The notes under the pieces are model-generated. The model was given only the letters and a program-made list of their open reading frames with translations, was not told the DNA's origin and made no database searches. Below, piece after piece: positions 38,821 to 50,794 of a stretch of DNA of 64,000 nt; position 1 is the first letter of the stretch, and each line of letters opens with the position of its first letter. This DNA is from Ailanthus altissimus (Eukaryota; Streptophyta; Magnoliopsida; Sapindales; Simaroubaceae). The stretch is from positions 27,626,001 through 27,690,000 of the forward strand of contig OX327700.1 in the NCBI GenBank assembly GCA_946807835.1. Direction: 5' to 3'. A program made the position numbers and the translations under genes.

Positions 38821-39381
38821 TTAATGATGATTCACATCACTCATCGTTAAACTCTCTCTGCCGTAGAGTAGCGTATCAACAAAACTCTCATAGCTCTTGG
38901 GGAGTGAACTCAGCAGGATTATTGCTCTATCTTCATCTTCTATCTTGATGTTGATAGACTTAAGATCAAGGATGATCTTATTGAAGGCGTCTATATGATC
39001 TTTCATCGGCGTCCCCTCTGACATGGACAGCTGATATAGCTTCTTCTTTATATGTAGTCTGTTGGCCAACGATTTCCTCATATAAAGAGACTCAAGCTTC
39101 TTCCAAAGATCTATTACCGTCGTTTCACCTGCTATTTCCCTTAGTACTTCATCGCTCAATAACAGAACGATTGTGCTATGAGCTCTTTCTTGAATGTCTC
39201 TCCTTTCTGCTTCTGCTCTAGATGACTTTGGCGTTTTCTCTTCATCACTAGATGGAGTTGCAGTCTCCTCTAATGCTGAACCAAGTCTTTGGCTCACCAA
39301 CAACGCCTTAACCTTCATCTTCCACAGATTGAAGTCATTCGTACCGTTGAATTTCTCTACCTCATACTTGGGTGTGGCCAT
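38821..39381 (-). pseudogene. Copia gag (UBN2-type), frame-shifted at its end
   Basis: 186-residue open frame from the ATG at 39381, which opens MATPKYEVEKFNGTNDFNLW, the typical start of Tnt1-like gag. Capsid-like helices with LWKKLESLYMRKSLANRLHI and LKSINIKIEDEDRAIILLSS follow. The frame ends at 38821, but the matching zinc knuckle (CYYCKKDGHFIKDC, about 38657-38698) lies downstream in another frame, so a frameshift falls between them. Gag would form the virus-like particle. Confidence 0.88.
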
Positions 39382-39398
39382 GTCTGTTTAGAACCAAA

Positions 39399-39410
39399 GC
39401 TCTGATACCA
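39399..39410 (-). other. Copia primer-binding site (initiator tRNA-Met)
   Basis: On the minus strand the sequence is TGGTATCAGAGC, complementary to the 3' end of plant initiator tRNA-Met. It is 3 bases from the LTR edge. Confidence 0.9.
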
Positions 39411-39413
39411 GTT

Positions 39414-39665
39414 TGTTGAAGCGGAAGCACACAAACAAGCTAAACAATTCACCTAAGTAATATAATAATGCAGAACAAGTTATTAAGAAATAAAAGAGAG
39501 AAAAGGGGTAGAAGAAGAACACACAAAAAATTACGTGGTTCGGCAACTTACCTACGTCCACGGCGGATCAAGATCACACTCTTCTCTTATTATGAATCAC
39601 AAGACAACTACAAAGTATGCATATTACAAGAAAGATCACAAAGAAAACTCTCTCTTGCCATCTAG
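39414..39665 (-). repeat. Copia 5' LTR, truncated
   Basis: It matches 34569-34820 at roughly 95% by eye, starting TGTTGAAGCGGAAGCACA. It diverges abruptly after CCATCTAGG near 39665; the rest of the 761 bp LTR is missing, so the element lost its U3 end by deletion or rearrangement. No target-site duplication can be identified. Confidence 0.85.
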
Positions 39666-40931
39666 GTTAGTTTCTTGTTTCTTCAAATTACTTTCTTAAA
39701 GTTATTTTCTCACAGACATAGTAATTAATTCATTTTGCAGCATGGACCAACTCGATCAATCAACCTACAGAATGTTACGTATGATATTTCTTGAACTATA
39801 CTTTCCATGTGATAAATTGACTCGTAAGAATTATAATTTTCTTAGATGGAGTATCAATATAATTGATAAAAATTATGATTCCTTATATCTGTAACATGTA
39901 GTTCCAACTTGGTGATTATGCACCCACCAAGGTATTCGATGTTTTGTCGAGGCTACATATGGTTGGATTTGCATTGTTCTGGATGCAGAAGCTTCCTTGG
40001 AAGGAAACTTGTAAGATCTTCTATACAATTTTACTCCCTCTCTACAATCTCTTTTCCGCTTCATGAAATGAGTTAAATCTTGTATAAAATGATGTTGTAT
40101 TCTTCAGATCCGAGCACAACCACCCGTTCCTGTTGTCCGAGAAGGAGGAATTTTACTCTATTTGTAAGTTTTTGAAAGAGTCGTAGCAGTGAAAAAAATG
40201 CCAAGTTATTTATGAAACGCCTTCAATCATTATGCTTTTTAAGAGTTCTGAATTTTGATTGAAAAATTTCATTGCAGGGATTACCTGCTCTTCTGGACTT
40301 GCTTTGAGTGGATGGAGGCAAGAGAACTGCTGTCAAGTTCTACCCTGTTCTGAAATTTGGTGTGCTTAAAATCCTGAAATATGCTTTCTTATAGTGAAGC
40401 TTCTTGCAATATTCTGAGATACGATCCCCAGTCTGAACATTGGATTTAAGTTGCTATTGGCATTAACTTTGTTGGTTGAGATCTTCAAGGAGTGGAATTT
40501 TAAGTAGACAACTTTATATGCTTTACGGAATCCTTGTAAGCTTCTTGTTCAAGAAATTGTCTTAGGAGTTTTTCTTAACTAGCTGACAGCAATCAGAGCA
40601 AAAAAGCCAATAATATAATCAGTTCCTTTTATTTTATTTTTATCTTTTAGTTAATTGTCTTCATTTACATGTTTGAGTTTAAAAAATTATGAATCCTGAA
40701 ACATATCAAACAATGAGTAGAAAATAGCAACTGATCACAACTTATTGAAATACAGCGGTTTTTGTAGATTACTTCATTCAAGTTTTTGTAGATTAGTTCA
40801 TTTAAGGTTTTGTTAGATGGCAGTATAATTAACATTGACTGTTAATGAAGAATTTGTCTGTTGACTCTACTGCCAATGAACATGAACCATAATTGAAATT
40901 ACTGGAGTTTTTACCGGAATTCTTCAAATTT
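39666..40931. other. Flank of copia element with possible exon debris
   Basis: Intron-like sequence ends in TTTTGCAG at 39734-39741, followed by mixed sequence. A plus-strand reading near 39902-40012, QLGDYAPTKVFDVLSRLHMV, looks protein-like but matches no family I recognise and is bounded by stops. A 125 bp segment at 40445-40569 recurs at 50795-50920. No gene can be supported. Confidence 0.35.
40445..40569 (+). repeat. Dispersed 125 bp repeat, copy 1
   Basis: It starts TTTAAGTTGCTATTGG and ends near GTCTTAGGAGT. The copy at 50795-50920 differs at about six positions including one indel. The sequence outside both copies is unrelated. Confidence 0.85.
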
Positions 40932-40946
40932 CACTACAAGAAAAAT
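40932..40946 (+). repeat. Candidate CACTA transposon terminus
   Basis: CACTACAAGAAAAAT is the standard terminal inverted repeat of plant CACTA (En/Spm) elements. The next bases (TTTTTTCGACCGCTATTGAAG) look like a subterminal region. A possible opposite end, TTTTTGTAGTG, finishes at 50671. The 3 bp flanks differ (TTT and ATT), so pairing is unproven. Confidence 0.45.
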
Positions 40947-41466
40947 GTGTTTTTTCGACCGCTATTGAAGTTGGTTGTTGTTTTAACTTTTTCCAACTGA
41001 AAAATTTAAGTTATCGAAAACGTAAAACAAATGTGTTATGTAATTGCGATGGCTAATTGTCTGTTTAAAAAACCATAATTTGGACTTGGTGTTGTTTATG
41101 GATACTGAATGATAGATCAGGTGTGGAGAGCATTTCAGATCGGCACTTTGGTTCATGTTGGCTGATGCTGACAGTTATCTTAGCTGCTAGTTCTGTTAGT
41201 CTACTCGACTCCTATCTACTTTACTGCAAAGTAGCATGTAATTAAGCCATAAAGTAACATGTGAATATGCCATAACAAGACCTAAAACCTAAAACATTTA
41301 TATACCAACTTGTACTAATCTGAAAGGCAGTGACCAAAAGACAGGAACAGAATTAACATATATAGGCGCGTATATAAGGAGTTAAAAAAGATTAATTTTT
41401 AACTAACTACAACAAATCCGTCCTAAAAAAGTTAACAGAAAGCAACATCTGTACAAGCCCATTAGC

Positions 41467-43394
41467 TCATCCCGAAAAATCATAATGATACGTAGGTCCC
41501 CAAATATCATCTTCGAGAGCTGTTGGCGTTGAAACCCACAAATTCTCTTTTCTTAAGTAGCTGGACTTGTAAGGATTGATCGAGGAGTGTATTGAAGGCG
41601 GCATGAAAGTAAGTGGTTCCACCATCTCAGCGCTTGTCCCATGGTTTGCATTTGAGGCTGGAAGCTCCGTATCCGTGGCAGCCATGCTATGGGTTGGTGG
41701 AAGAGTCTCTGGGAAATAATTTTGCAGAGACTGGTGCATGCTGTCAAAATATGCATTAGCATTACAGTTAAAGCTGTCAATGCAAGAATGAGCTTGAGTT
41801 GGCATAATGCAATTTGGTTCCGCCATCTCTGAAATAGCTTCACGATCAAAATTCAAAGGTTGAACTTGAAACAAAGAATCCATGTTAGCCTTGCATTCAA
41901 AATTTTCAATATATGCATTTTGATCAGTGTTGGCATACACTGAGAATGAATTTTGTTGAGGTTGATGCATATGGTCAAAATATGAATTATTGGCATTACT
42001 GTATGGGATGTGAATCGAAGATTGAACTTGAGGGGGCATAATGCAAATTGGTTCCATTATCTCCGCCCTAGTGTCCGCAACTGCATTTCGACTCGGGTTC
42101 GCATATTCTGTAGAATTAACATTGTTGTCAGAATCCATATTCACATCCTCATCATCATTTTTGTTCCCTGTTATTGTATTGTCATCTTCTTTAAGTTGAT
42201 CAGCTCTTGTAGATTGCGAAACCCTATAATAAATCCGACATAAAACCCAATCTAGCTGTAGAAAAAAAAAATTAAATAAATAAAGGTTTAATAGATTTTA
42301 GTGTAAATTTATTTAGATTGGTAAAAATGAATTGCAGAAAATTTGATATAATATTTACCTTCATATCAGTTCCATGTTTTTTACTTGGAGGTTGATCATC
42401 AACTCTAAATTCATGCATTATCCATTTGGTCTTCTCATGACCTATAGAAGTTCGTTTGTAGAAAACCAGTGTTTTCTTAAATCCAACTACTTCGTCTTTA
42501 AACTTGACTGGCTTATCAGCTCCGGTGGCCTTCCAATATCCGAAACCCGTAACTCGGTTTGGCCGGCTCCCATTTTGATGTTTTCTATCTCTTTGAGTAA
42601 AGAAGAACATTTCATTCTCTGTTCGTGGTTTACACATCTCTGTTAATAATCAAGGAAACGTTACAATTGTCAAAAGAGATGAATTATTGTACGTAAACAC
42701 TAAAGTTTATAGAATTAGGATCCTAATTCTGAATTTAATTTTTTTCTTACGTACATTTATATATAAAGGACTAACTCTTTAGTAGTACGCACATTTATTC
42801 TTACTGGAATTAGAGTGTTTTAAAGGGGCAGCTAAGCTACATAAAAAAGCTTAATGTATCGTAAATTGTTTTATGAATATTTTATGCCTTCAGATTTAAA
42901 ACCCTAAATTATGTAAGCCAAATTTCAAATGAGATTTAAAACCCTAAATTATCTAAACCATATTTCAAACGAGTAATAGAACGTAATTCGTAAAGTCTTA
43001 ATCTAAGCTACATAGAACTGCAATCTACACGGATACGAGAACAAATAAAAACCGTAGTAATCTAAAGCAGTGTTTGAAACAAAACCCTAGATTTCTAAAG
43101 TAACCCTAAGGTCCGAGATACAATATTATAATGGTAGCTAATATACGAGCTGTAGATTATTTCACGAATCTTCAATCTGCAATTAAATTTATAATTTGAT
43201 GGAATACCGTCAAGTTGCTCGGGACTGTACTGGTATAGATTAATCTCCACGATCCTGTTCGGTGGCAAAGGCTCGTTCTTGACTTTCTTTCTCAAGTAGA
43301 AAACAAGTAGCTCACTTTCTAGAGGGCAAAACCTGTATCCAGGGGGTATAGAATCTAAATCCGAATATTTCGTACGAGTATTATTCGACTCCAT
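41467..43394 (-). CDS. NAC-domain transcription factor, 418 residues
   Basis: Plant-specific DNA-binding regulator. Exons 43208-43394, 42359-42639 and 41467-42255 join in frame with GT-AG introns; the NAC intron positions are as usual. Subdomains: A, IPPGYRFCPLESELLVFYLR (about 16-35); B, EINLYQYSPEQL (50-61); C, FFFTQRDRKHQNGSRPNRVT and GFGYWKATGADKP; D, GFKKTLVFYKRTSIGHEKTK and WIMHEFRV; E, LDWVLCRIYYR (157-167). Subdomain A departs from the usual FRFHPTDEEL: the histidine is cysteine and the acidic pair is changed; B lacks the usual tryptophan. The C-terminal activation region (about 170-418) is rich in N, S, M and Q and holds three imperfect copies of an E-x2-EP-x3-MPP/T-x4-SxI motif near residues 221, 299 and 366, ending YHYDFSG. 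The first ATG gives the complete NAC start. The subfamily was not determined. Confidence 0.93.
42892..42971. repeat. 40 bp tandem duplication in NAC intron 1
   Basis: Two units, 42892-42931 and 42932-42971, both starting AGATTTAAAACCCTAAATTA. Each contains an AAACCCTAA word. They differ at only a few positions. Confidence 0.8.
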
Positions 43395-44954
43395 AATGAG
43401 AATTTCTGAAAATATGTATGCAAATCCTCGCCTAATCTACACCAAATAAGAACTTAAAGTATTGGTGTCTTGGTTTTAAGTGGTAAAACTTCTTAGGTTG
43501 AAATAAAAGGTTTAGGGTTGGACACAGTTTCTCAGCAAGATATGAGGGATTTGGTTTATATTTGATGTAATGAAAAAATATATATCATTAGAGTGCGTAT
43601 GGTACGTGTGTGTATATATATGCTTCAATTTCCTATTTCTGACTTTGATTTGGTTTTCCTTTTCCATGTTAGATTCTGTTTTCTCTGTATTGGATAACTA
43701 TTTCAGTAAATTTCTAGCATATCAAAAGTTAACAAGTCAGTTAATTAATCCATTTTACAGCTAATTATTGATTATTTTTTAAAAAAGAAAATGAGTCGGT
43801 TACAAATACATTTTACAGCTTATTATTAGAATCTTTTTTTGAAAAAGTATGACCTGCTGCAACAATTCAAACTTACATAACGGTCCATATATACATCGGA
43901 ACACTTGGACGTGAGAAAACTCTCATCTTAATCTTACCGTGTTCATCATTATGCAACAGTTCTGTCATGGTTATTTACAATTTTTAAGTTTCTTGTTGAA
44001 GTAATTGAATTACAATTTTTCTACAATCACCTTATAAAAATCAAGGCAAAAAGAAAAGAGTTTTAGGATGGGATAGTCCCAACCGGACCATTTAGTATCT
44101 TAGTATTTTCAATATAATAAAACTATTTAAAAATAAATACATGTGGTAAAAAATTTATTAGATAATGTGGTACCCTTAGTCTCACTTTGTTCTTCTTAAA
44201 CAAAAAGAAGTCCACGATACAATTAGTCAATTGAAATTGATTTAAGAGTAAAGAAGGGACTACAATTAATAGTGGTTCCTTTCATTGTGGAGGGGTAATT
44301 TTAAAATATCAAAAGGATCATATGATAACAAGTCCCTTCTTAAAGATTAAGCAGCTTTCTTATCAATAGAGGCATGAGGAAAACAGTGTGGACCTTATGG
44401 GTCTTACGAAATTTAGAAGAGGTCCCCTGATTCGATTGATAATTCTCTCTTTGCCGACATACAACTGAGATGGATGAGTTGAAAGGACACATTTCGAGCC
44501 TTTTTTAAAAATCGAGACAAATTTTTAAAAAATTATGAATGTTAAATTTTGTATTCATTATATTTAATACAACGAGATTACATATTTCAATAAAAATATA
44601 TACATGCATACAAATATATAAAACATAACAATTTATATAATCATATGTGCCGTGAGTTAATTTTAATATATGAAAAATGCATTATATTATATGAGTTCAT
44701 GTAACAATTTATAAAAATAGAGAAAAAAAATAAGTTTATAATTAAGTGAATGAATATAATTTAAAAATATTATTTATTATGTATGTATAATAAATAATAA
44801 TTTAATAATAAATAATACTATAAGTAATGTTTATGTATAAATTTTTTATTTAGATTTTTAGTAAAAACACTACTCAGCTTGATTTCTTACTAAGGCGAAA
44901 GATTTTTTTTTATGCACTTCTCAGTGGGTATTTGATACGAGTCTTATATAATTC
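43395..44954. other. NAC upstream region and AT-rich spacer
   Basis: The NAC leader and promoter should lie just above 43394 on the minus strand. A TATATAT tract lies near 43580-43620, but no transcription start can be fixed. From about 44520 the sequence is very AT-rich. No other gene was seen. Confidence 0.4.
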
Positions 44955-45797
44955 TGTTGAGGGAGGAAACGCTCTTCTCCCTCTTAAGGTTATATTGAAA
45001 CGAAGAATTCAAGATTCAACTTAAAACCCTAACCTCCTTACGTCGCGGAATAACATGTCAATCAAACAAAAAACAACAAGAATTCAAAGTAAAAAATAAA
45101 AGAGCACAACACAATCTTACGTGATTCGGCCAATTGCTTACGTCCACGGTGGATCCAAGTATCCTAACCTCTCTTATTATAACTCCCTAAAGATTTTACA
45201 AGGAAAACCCAATTTGAAAAACTCTCAAATGGACCTAAACATTTAGTGAACCCTTATTCTACCACGAACAATGATCACCCAAACAACGGTTCCATCCTAA
45301 CGCACACAAGCACTTAGTGTCTACCAAGTTCTTCCCTTCTCTTAGAGTTTCTCTTAATATTTAATCTAAAATTAAGGGTTTATAAGTGTTTATATAGAGT
45401 GTATTTCATGCCTACTAATCCTATTCCTTGTTGGAGTAAGAGTCCACTTGTTTTGGAAGTCCAAAACTTCTCAAAACTCGAAATTTGGATTAAAAACAAA
45501 CTTCTAACGCGTTTGGCGCCGCGGCGCTTGTCCCTGGGCACTAGATAAAATCGCGCCTAGCGCTGCGGCGCTGGGTTACTGTCTTGGACGCCGCGATGCT
45601 CAGCCCTGTAGCGCCTATCCCACGTTTTTTTGCTTCCTCATGTCTTTAAGTTCTGTTTCGCTTCCCCTTTCGTGTCCCATACGTTCTAGACTTCTCCGTA
45701 TATATTCTACACATTCTAAACTTCTTGTAACTCTTCACTTTAGTATTCATTTCAATTATTGTCCAATTAAAATTGTTGAATTACTAATTTTTCAACA
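44955..45797 (-). repeat. Solo copia-type LTR (843 bp)
   Basis: It starts TGTTGAGGGAGG and ends TTTTTCAACA, with a perfect 6 bp terminal inverted repeat TGTTGA/TCAACA. The 5 bp flanks are AATTC and AATTT, a target-site duplication with one mismatch. Its middle shares ACGTGATTCGGCC and TTGCTTACGTCCACGG with the copia LTRs at 34569 and 39414, and also a GC-rich core of GGCGCTGCGGCGC-like words near 45505-45610. There is no internal region, so this is a solo LTR of a related copia family; strand is assigned by that similarity. Confidence 0.78.
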
Positions 45798-46141
45798 AAT
45801 TTTGTAATTAGTTTTGCATATGTTTTCCGGACATGTGAGAATAAAGGTTCATTTATGATTCAATTTTCTTTTTCTTTGCAGCGAAAGAGAGTTTGCTAAA
45901 TGATTGTTCTCGAGGTTTTTAAAGGGAAATGGCTGTATTATATACTTCGTCCATTTGGTCTCTGGATTATCAAATTTGTAATATCTAAATTTTTTCTGCA
46001 GTCGCAAGAGCTATATACAGTGTTTTGAGAGAATTTTTGAACTGTACATATGCGTAGTGTGTTTCACGAGTCTTTTTATTGTTTATCCTGGTTTCTCTGC
46101 GCAGTACATGTGCCAATATATGCCGATGCATGAGTAAACTT

Positions 46142-46345
46142 AATTAAAAGGCAAACAAAAAAAAAAAGCGAAAATTTAAAGCAGTGGCTTTGATTGGCTT
46201 CATGGGCAGCAAACCGCCTATTTTAGTATATATATATATATATATAATTAAAAGGCAAACAAAAAAAAAAAGCGAAAATTTAAAGCAGTGGCTTTGATTG
46301 GCTTCATGGGCAGCAAACCGCCTATTTTAGTATATATATATATAA
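46142..46345. repeat. 104 bp tandem duplication
   Basis: Units at 46142-46245 and 46246 to about 46345 are almost identical. Each starts AATTAAAAGGCAAAC, includes a poly-A run and GGCTTTGATTGGCTTCATGG, and ends in a (TA)n run that is shorter in unit 2. Near identity indicates a recent duplication or an assembly effect. Confidence 0.92.
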
Positions 46346-47426
46346 GAAAGAAAAAAAAACAAAGAAAGGAGAGGAAGAGAGACAAGTGAAAAATACAAAA
46401 AGAAATAAAGGAAAATTTACAAAAAACGTATTTGGTAATTAGATTTATACATTTAGTGATTCAATAGGTAACAATTTTATAATATTAAAGTATTTATTTT
46501 TAATATTTATTATTTATACGGTTGTTAATAATATATTTTTATATCATATGAGTTAAAAAAAATACCGTTAATTGATAGACCCAAATTCTTGACCCACTTA
46601 AGATTAACATACTTTTTTGTAAGTGAATACTTGTGTGTGGATATATATATATATATATATTCATATATTTTTAATATAATAGTATATGATTTAATTACAT
46701 TTTATCATATCTTTTTTATTTATGATTTGTATTTGGATATATAAATTTTTATGCTAATTAGTTATATTCAGAAATGCTTTTAAAGTTTATTATAACATAG
46801 TTTATTATTACATTAATATTTAATTCAAAATAATTATATTTTCAGGATATTATGCAATAATAGTTTTTAAACATAAAAAACATACATTTTTTTTTTAATT
46901 TAGTTTGCTTTATTCAAGTGATATAGTAATTCTACTAGATTATATCAGATTAGATCTCCTGCTCTGTCTGTATGTATTACTCTGTCATATTGTAGACCAA
47001 CTTTTTCTTAGATATAAATTTAGTGTAATTTTTAGTATCTATATAGTATACATTATAGTCTATGTATTATGTTATGTACATACAATTTTAGCACATATTT
47101 TATAACAATTTATGCTTCCAAATTTATAGCGCAAGTTTTATGATTTTTCAATATACAGTTTCATAATTATTTTATATTATAGTTTTGTATGTGTACATTA
47201 CATATAATATTACTTATTTACTATATTATTAAAAAATTTATTATTGGCATTATATATAATGTATATAATATTTTTAAATTATATATGTTCACTTATAGAA
47301 CTACAAACTCACCTTTTTCTTCTTCTAATCCTTATTTATTTTTCATATTATCGCAAGAACTCATACGTTGAGATATAACTTCAAATTTAGAGGTCTGACC
47401 ATTACTTGTATAATTACATGAGTTGT

Positions 47427-47457
<31 letters not shown>

Positions 47458-47495
47458 GCAAACTTGTATAACTTTTATGAAGCACGTAACCTTAT

Positions 47496-50330
47496 TGAAA
47501 TGACCCACTCTGACCTCAACCTTGGTGTCAGGGCGAATCTATGACCTTGAACCGTGAGCTATATGCTTGGTTCTCTAAAACTCACTAGGTCAAGACAATT
47601 AGAAAAATGAGAAATGAAAAAAAAAATTATACTTTTACATGACTTCATTAGATGTCTCATAAATATATTAATACATATGAATGCATGTCACAAGCGTCAC
47701 GCGGCTCAACGGGACCCCATGAATTTTGTAATACTTAAGGAGAAAAAATTAAAAAAAAAATGGATGAGCTAAATGACTCAGTGAATGATAAAAAGATAAT
47801 GACATATATGTATTTTTTATTTATTGATAAAACTACCCATTTATAAAAAAAGTACCTCGAAAATAACATTTAAAAAAATTCACGCGATAAATAAAATGTA
47901 GACTTATACAAATATCATAAATTACCTTAAAACTTGTAATATAAAATAATTGTGAAATTGTATATTTATTAATCATCAAGCCTTTGCTAAACTATCAATA
48001 TCTTTTCTTAACTGAGCATGGAAAAATATATAAATGATATAAAAATATCACGTATTATATTTATACTAAAAATCACACTAAACTAGTATTTAGGGGGAAA
48101 CTTCGTCGTACTAGGAATGCTCATTGGGCAGAGTATTGGACACACTCTTTTTTATCTTATTTCATATCATCGTTTTACGTATGCGCAGAGCAAACTGGCT
48201 CCCAAAGAGTAAAGTGCCATACATACGGCCAAAAACCTCTGTGTGTATATAGACGGGCCCAAAAAATCTAAATCTCATATCTCTATCTGAATGGGAACGG
48301 TACAGTCTAGTAGTTTCAAAATCATTTCTTTTATACAATACATAAACTTATAGCGTTTCTTTATATCATATCTCATACTCTTTAAATTCTAAAGTACTTA
48401 AAATCATCACTGATACATAAAAAATATACTATCTCAACTATAATATTTCTTAACTTATTACACATTCATTCATATACTTGAATACATCCCATCTTCATAA
48501 GATAAATATAAACAAATAAATCATGTTTAAAAATAATATAAAGAAACAGTTAAAGATTTATTATCTCATACTTTATACTTTACATTTTAATCACATAAAT
48601 TATTTAAGTATATTTCTAATACTATATACTACCATGAATCATAAATTTCGTAATTATAAAATATCTATATTTAACATAATTATAAAATAATTTATAATAA
48701 ATTCTAAACAAAATCTATGTACATACATTGTACTGATCATAATAATTCTTTAATTAACATAATCATAAACATGCCATAACATATTCTAAAAGCATAATTA
48801 GTTAATCACAAAATCTATTTTTTATATTAAAAATTATGGAATAAAGTAAGGACAATACATGTAAAATTAAATTATAAAATTATTGTACTAAAAACATAAC
48901 ATGTGTTTTTATATGGTATCCACTCACTATTCACACTTTTAATTCTTATTTTCTTTAACCGTGTATATATATATATATATATATATATACTCATTAATTC
49001 CATAAACTCTTTCTTAATTATTAATCACATATAAATATTCATAAATTTTATTTCATGTCAACAAATAAAATAGATACACAACAATAAACTAATTTTATTA
49101 GATATTCATCATAATTATTATTAAATCTCCTACATCTCAAATTTAATATTTTTATTTAGAACTTTATTCCAATAAATTACAATTACCCATAACCCAAAAT
49201 TATTACAAATAATTGTAGAGAAAAAACCTCCAATACAATTTGATATATACATATTAGTTCCATGGCAAATACAAATAATATACATACATACATATCAATT
49301 TCATGGCTAATATACATGCATACATACATGCACATACAATCATCCATACATACTTATCAAATCCATGAAAAATAAAAATAATATACATATATACATACAC
49401 ACACATACGTCATACATACATACACATATATCAATTTCATAGCTAATCAAATATAATATTCATATATACATACCCATCAAATCTATGGCTAATACAACAT
49501 AATGTACATACTACATACACAAATACATACATACATACATACATTCATATAAATTACATACATACATTTATATATACTACATTCTCACATACATACATGC
49601 ATATTTATTCTATGGTTTACATATATACACATCATGAAAATAAATATAATATACATACATATACACATGTACATACCTATAAATATATACATACATACAT
49701 ATTTCTCACATTAATCAAATATAAAACTATACATACCCACATGTACATACATACATATATATTTCTCACATTAATCAAATATAAAAATAAAAATAAATAT
49801 ATTAAACAAATTTAAAAAATAAAAAAATCACTTACCTAATCATTCAACATCTTCTTCTTCCTTTATTTTTCATTCTTTTTCTCCGTTTTCTCATTTTCTC
49901 ATTTCTTTCATTCATTCTTTTTCTTCTCTTTTTTTCTTTCCCTCGATTTCTTTCTCTCCCTCTTTTTTTTTCTCTCTTTTTCTTCTCCTCCGTCTCTTCT
50001 TCTTATGTTTTTTTTTTCATCTTTCTTCTTCTCTCTTTCTTTTCTCCCCCTCTTCCCTTTCTCTCCGTTCAATAAAACACCCCCCAAAAACCAAGACCAA
50101 AAAATAAATATAAAAAAAAATAAAGAAACACCTTTTTATTTCATCAATCCTTTTTAAAAATATAGGTCCCATATATTTAAATAAAATATATAAATAATAA
50201 TATATAATATATATAATAATTTTCTTAAACAAAATATGTATAAAAATGGTACTATAAACTCTATCTATTAAAGGCCCACTTGTTTGAAAAAAATTATATA
50301 AAATTAATTAAAAAAAATAAGGGTGTTACA
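47496..50330 (-). repeat. Solo LTR of a large gypsy-type element (2835 bp)
   Basis: It begins TGAAATGACCCACTC and ends GGGTGTTACA, so on the minus strand it starts TGTAACACCC, typical of long plant gypsy LTRs. The 5 bp on each side are CTTAT (47491-47495 and 50331-50335), a perfect target-site duplication. It contains (ATAC)n-like microsatellite tracts at about 49260-49780, a long pyrimidine tract at 49845-50060 and (TA)n runs. No polyprotein sequence lies inside or beside it. Its length is close to the 2843 bp Tekay-type LTR further right, but it is a different family member or family. Confidence 0.75.
49260..49780. repeat. (ATAC)n/(TACA)n microsatellite-rich tract
   Basis: Many short runs of ATAC or TACA broken by TATA and other words. 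The tract lies inside the solo LTR and probably grew by replication slippage. Confidence 0.85.
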
Positions 50331-50339
50331 CTTATTATG

Positions 50340-50794
50340 TTAGATGTAATTATGTATAAAGCATGATAGTTTATGGTTTCAAGAGGATTGGCTTCAATTT
50401 TTAAAGAGGGATCGGGACGATTCTTGTCACTCTGTTTAGTTGAGTGTCACTTTATGAATTACATAAATTTCAGGTTATTACAGTTTGGATTCATTTTGTA
50501 AAAGTCTTATGCAGTGATAGTGAACAGTTTGAAGTTTTAAAGGATTATTGGAATATACACTCTGTCGAGGTGTGGATGACTCTCTCTAGTCTTTTTCCTT
50601 GTTTCTCAATTTTATCTCTTTTCTAACAAAATTGTTGTATTTTAATCATTTTTAGACTTTTTTTTGTAGTGATTCCAAAATGTTCCAAATTTACATGGAA
50701 ATCTTAGGCGCTGCTCGAGGGTGTCCGATGAGTCTTCCACTAGTCTCTCTCTTTTATTTTCCTCAATTCTGTTCATTCTTAAACGAGTACCATA
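50340..50794. other. Spacer between solo LTR and LINE-associated sequence
   Basis: Unremarkable AT-rich sequence with a possible CACTA-like right terminus TTTTTGTAGTG ending at 50671. No gene was recognised. Confidence 0.4.

Larger units (their letters stand above)
34569..39665 (-). mobile_element. Decayed Ty1/copia retrotransposon, Tork/Tnt1-like, 5' LTR truncated
   Basis: Minus-strand element of about 5.1 kb. It has a 3' LTR at 34569-35329, a polypurine tract beside it, a polyprotein reading from about 39381 down to 35399, a primer-binding site at 39399-39410 and a partial 5' LTR at 39414-39665. The order gag, protease, integrase, reverse transcriptase, RNase H is the copia order. The gag frame shifts near 38821 and at least six in-frame stops interrupt the pol frame, so the element is dead. 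The 5' LTR breaks off after about 250 of 761 bp. The lineage call is from the TNT 1-94-like gag and pol. Confidence 0.9.

Noticed and set aside
39873..40064. Protein-like readings near 39.9 kb
   Set aside because: A short QLGDYAPTKVFDVLSR-like stretch on the plus strand is bounded by stops and matches no family I know, so no gene is called.
46625..47460. (TA)n-rich open frames at 46905-47371
   Set aside because: Tyrosine/isoleucine-rich translations arise from AT-rich DNA with TA repeats; no gene features.
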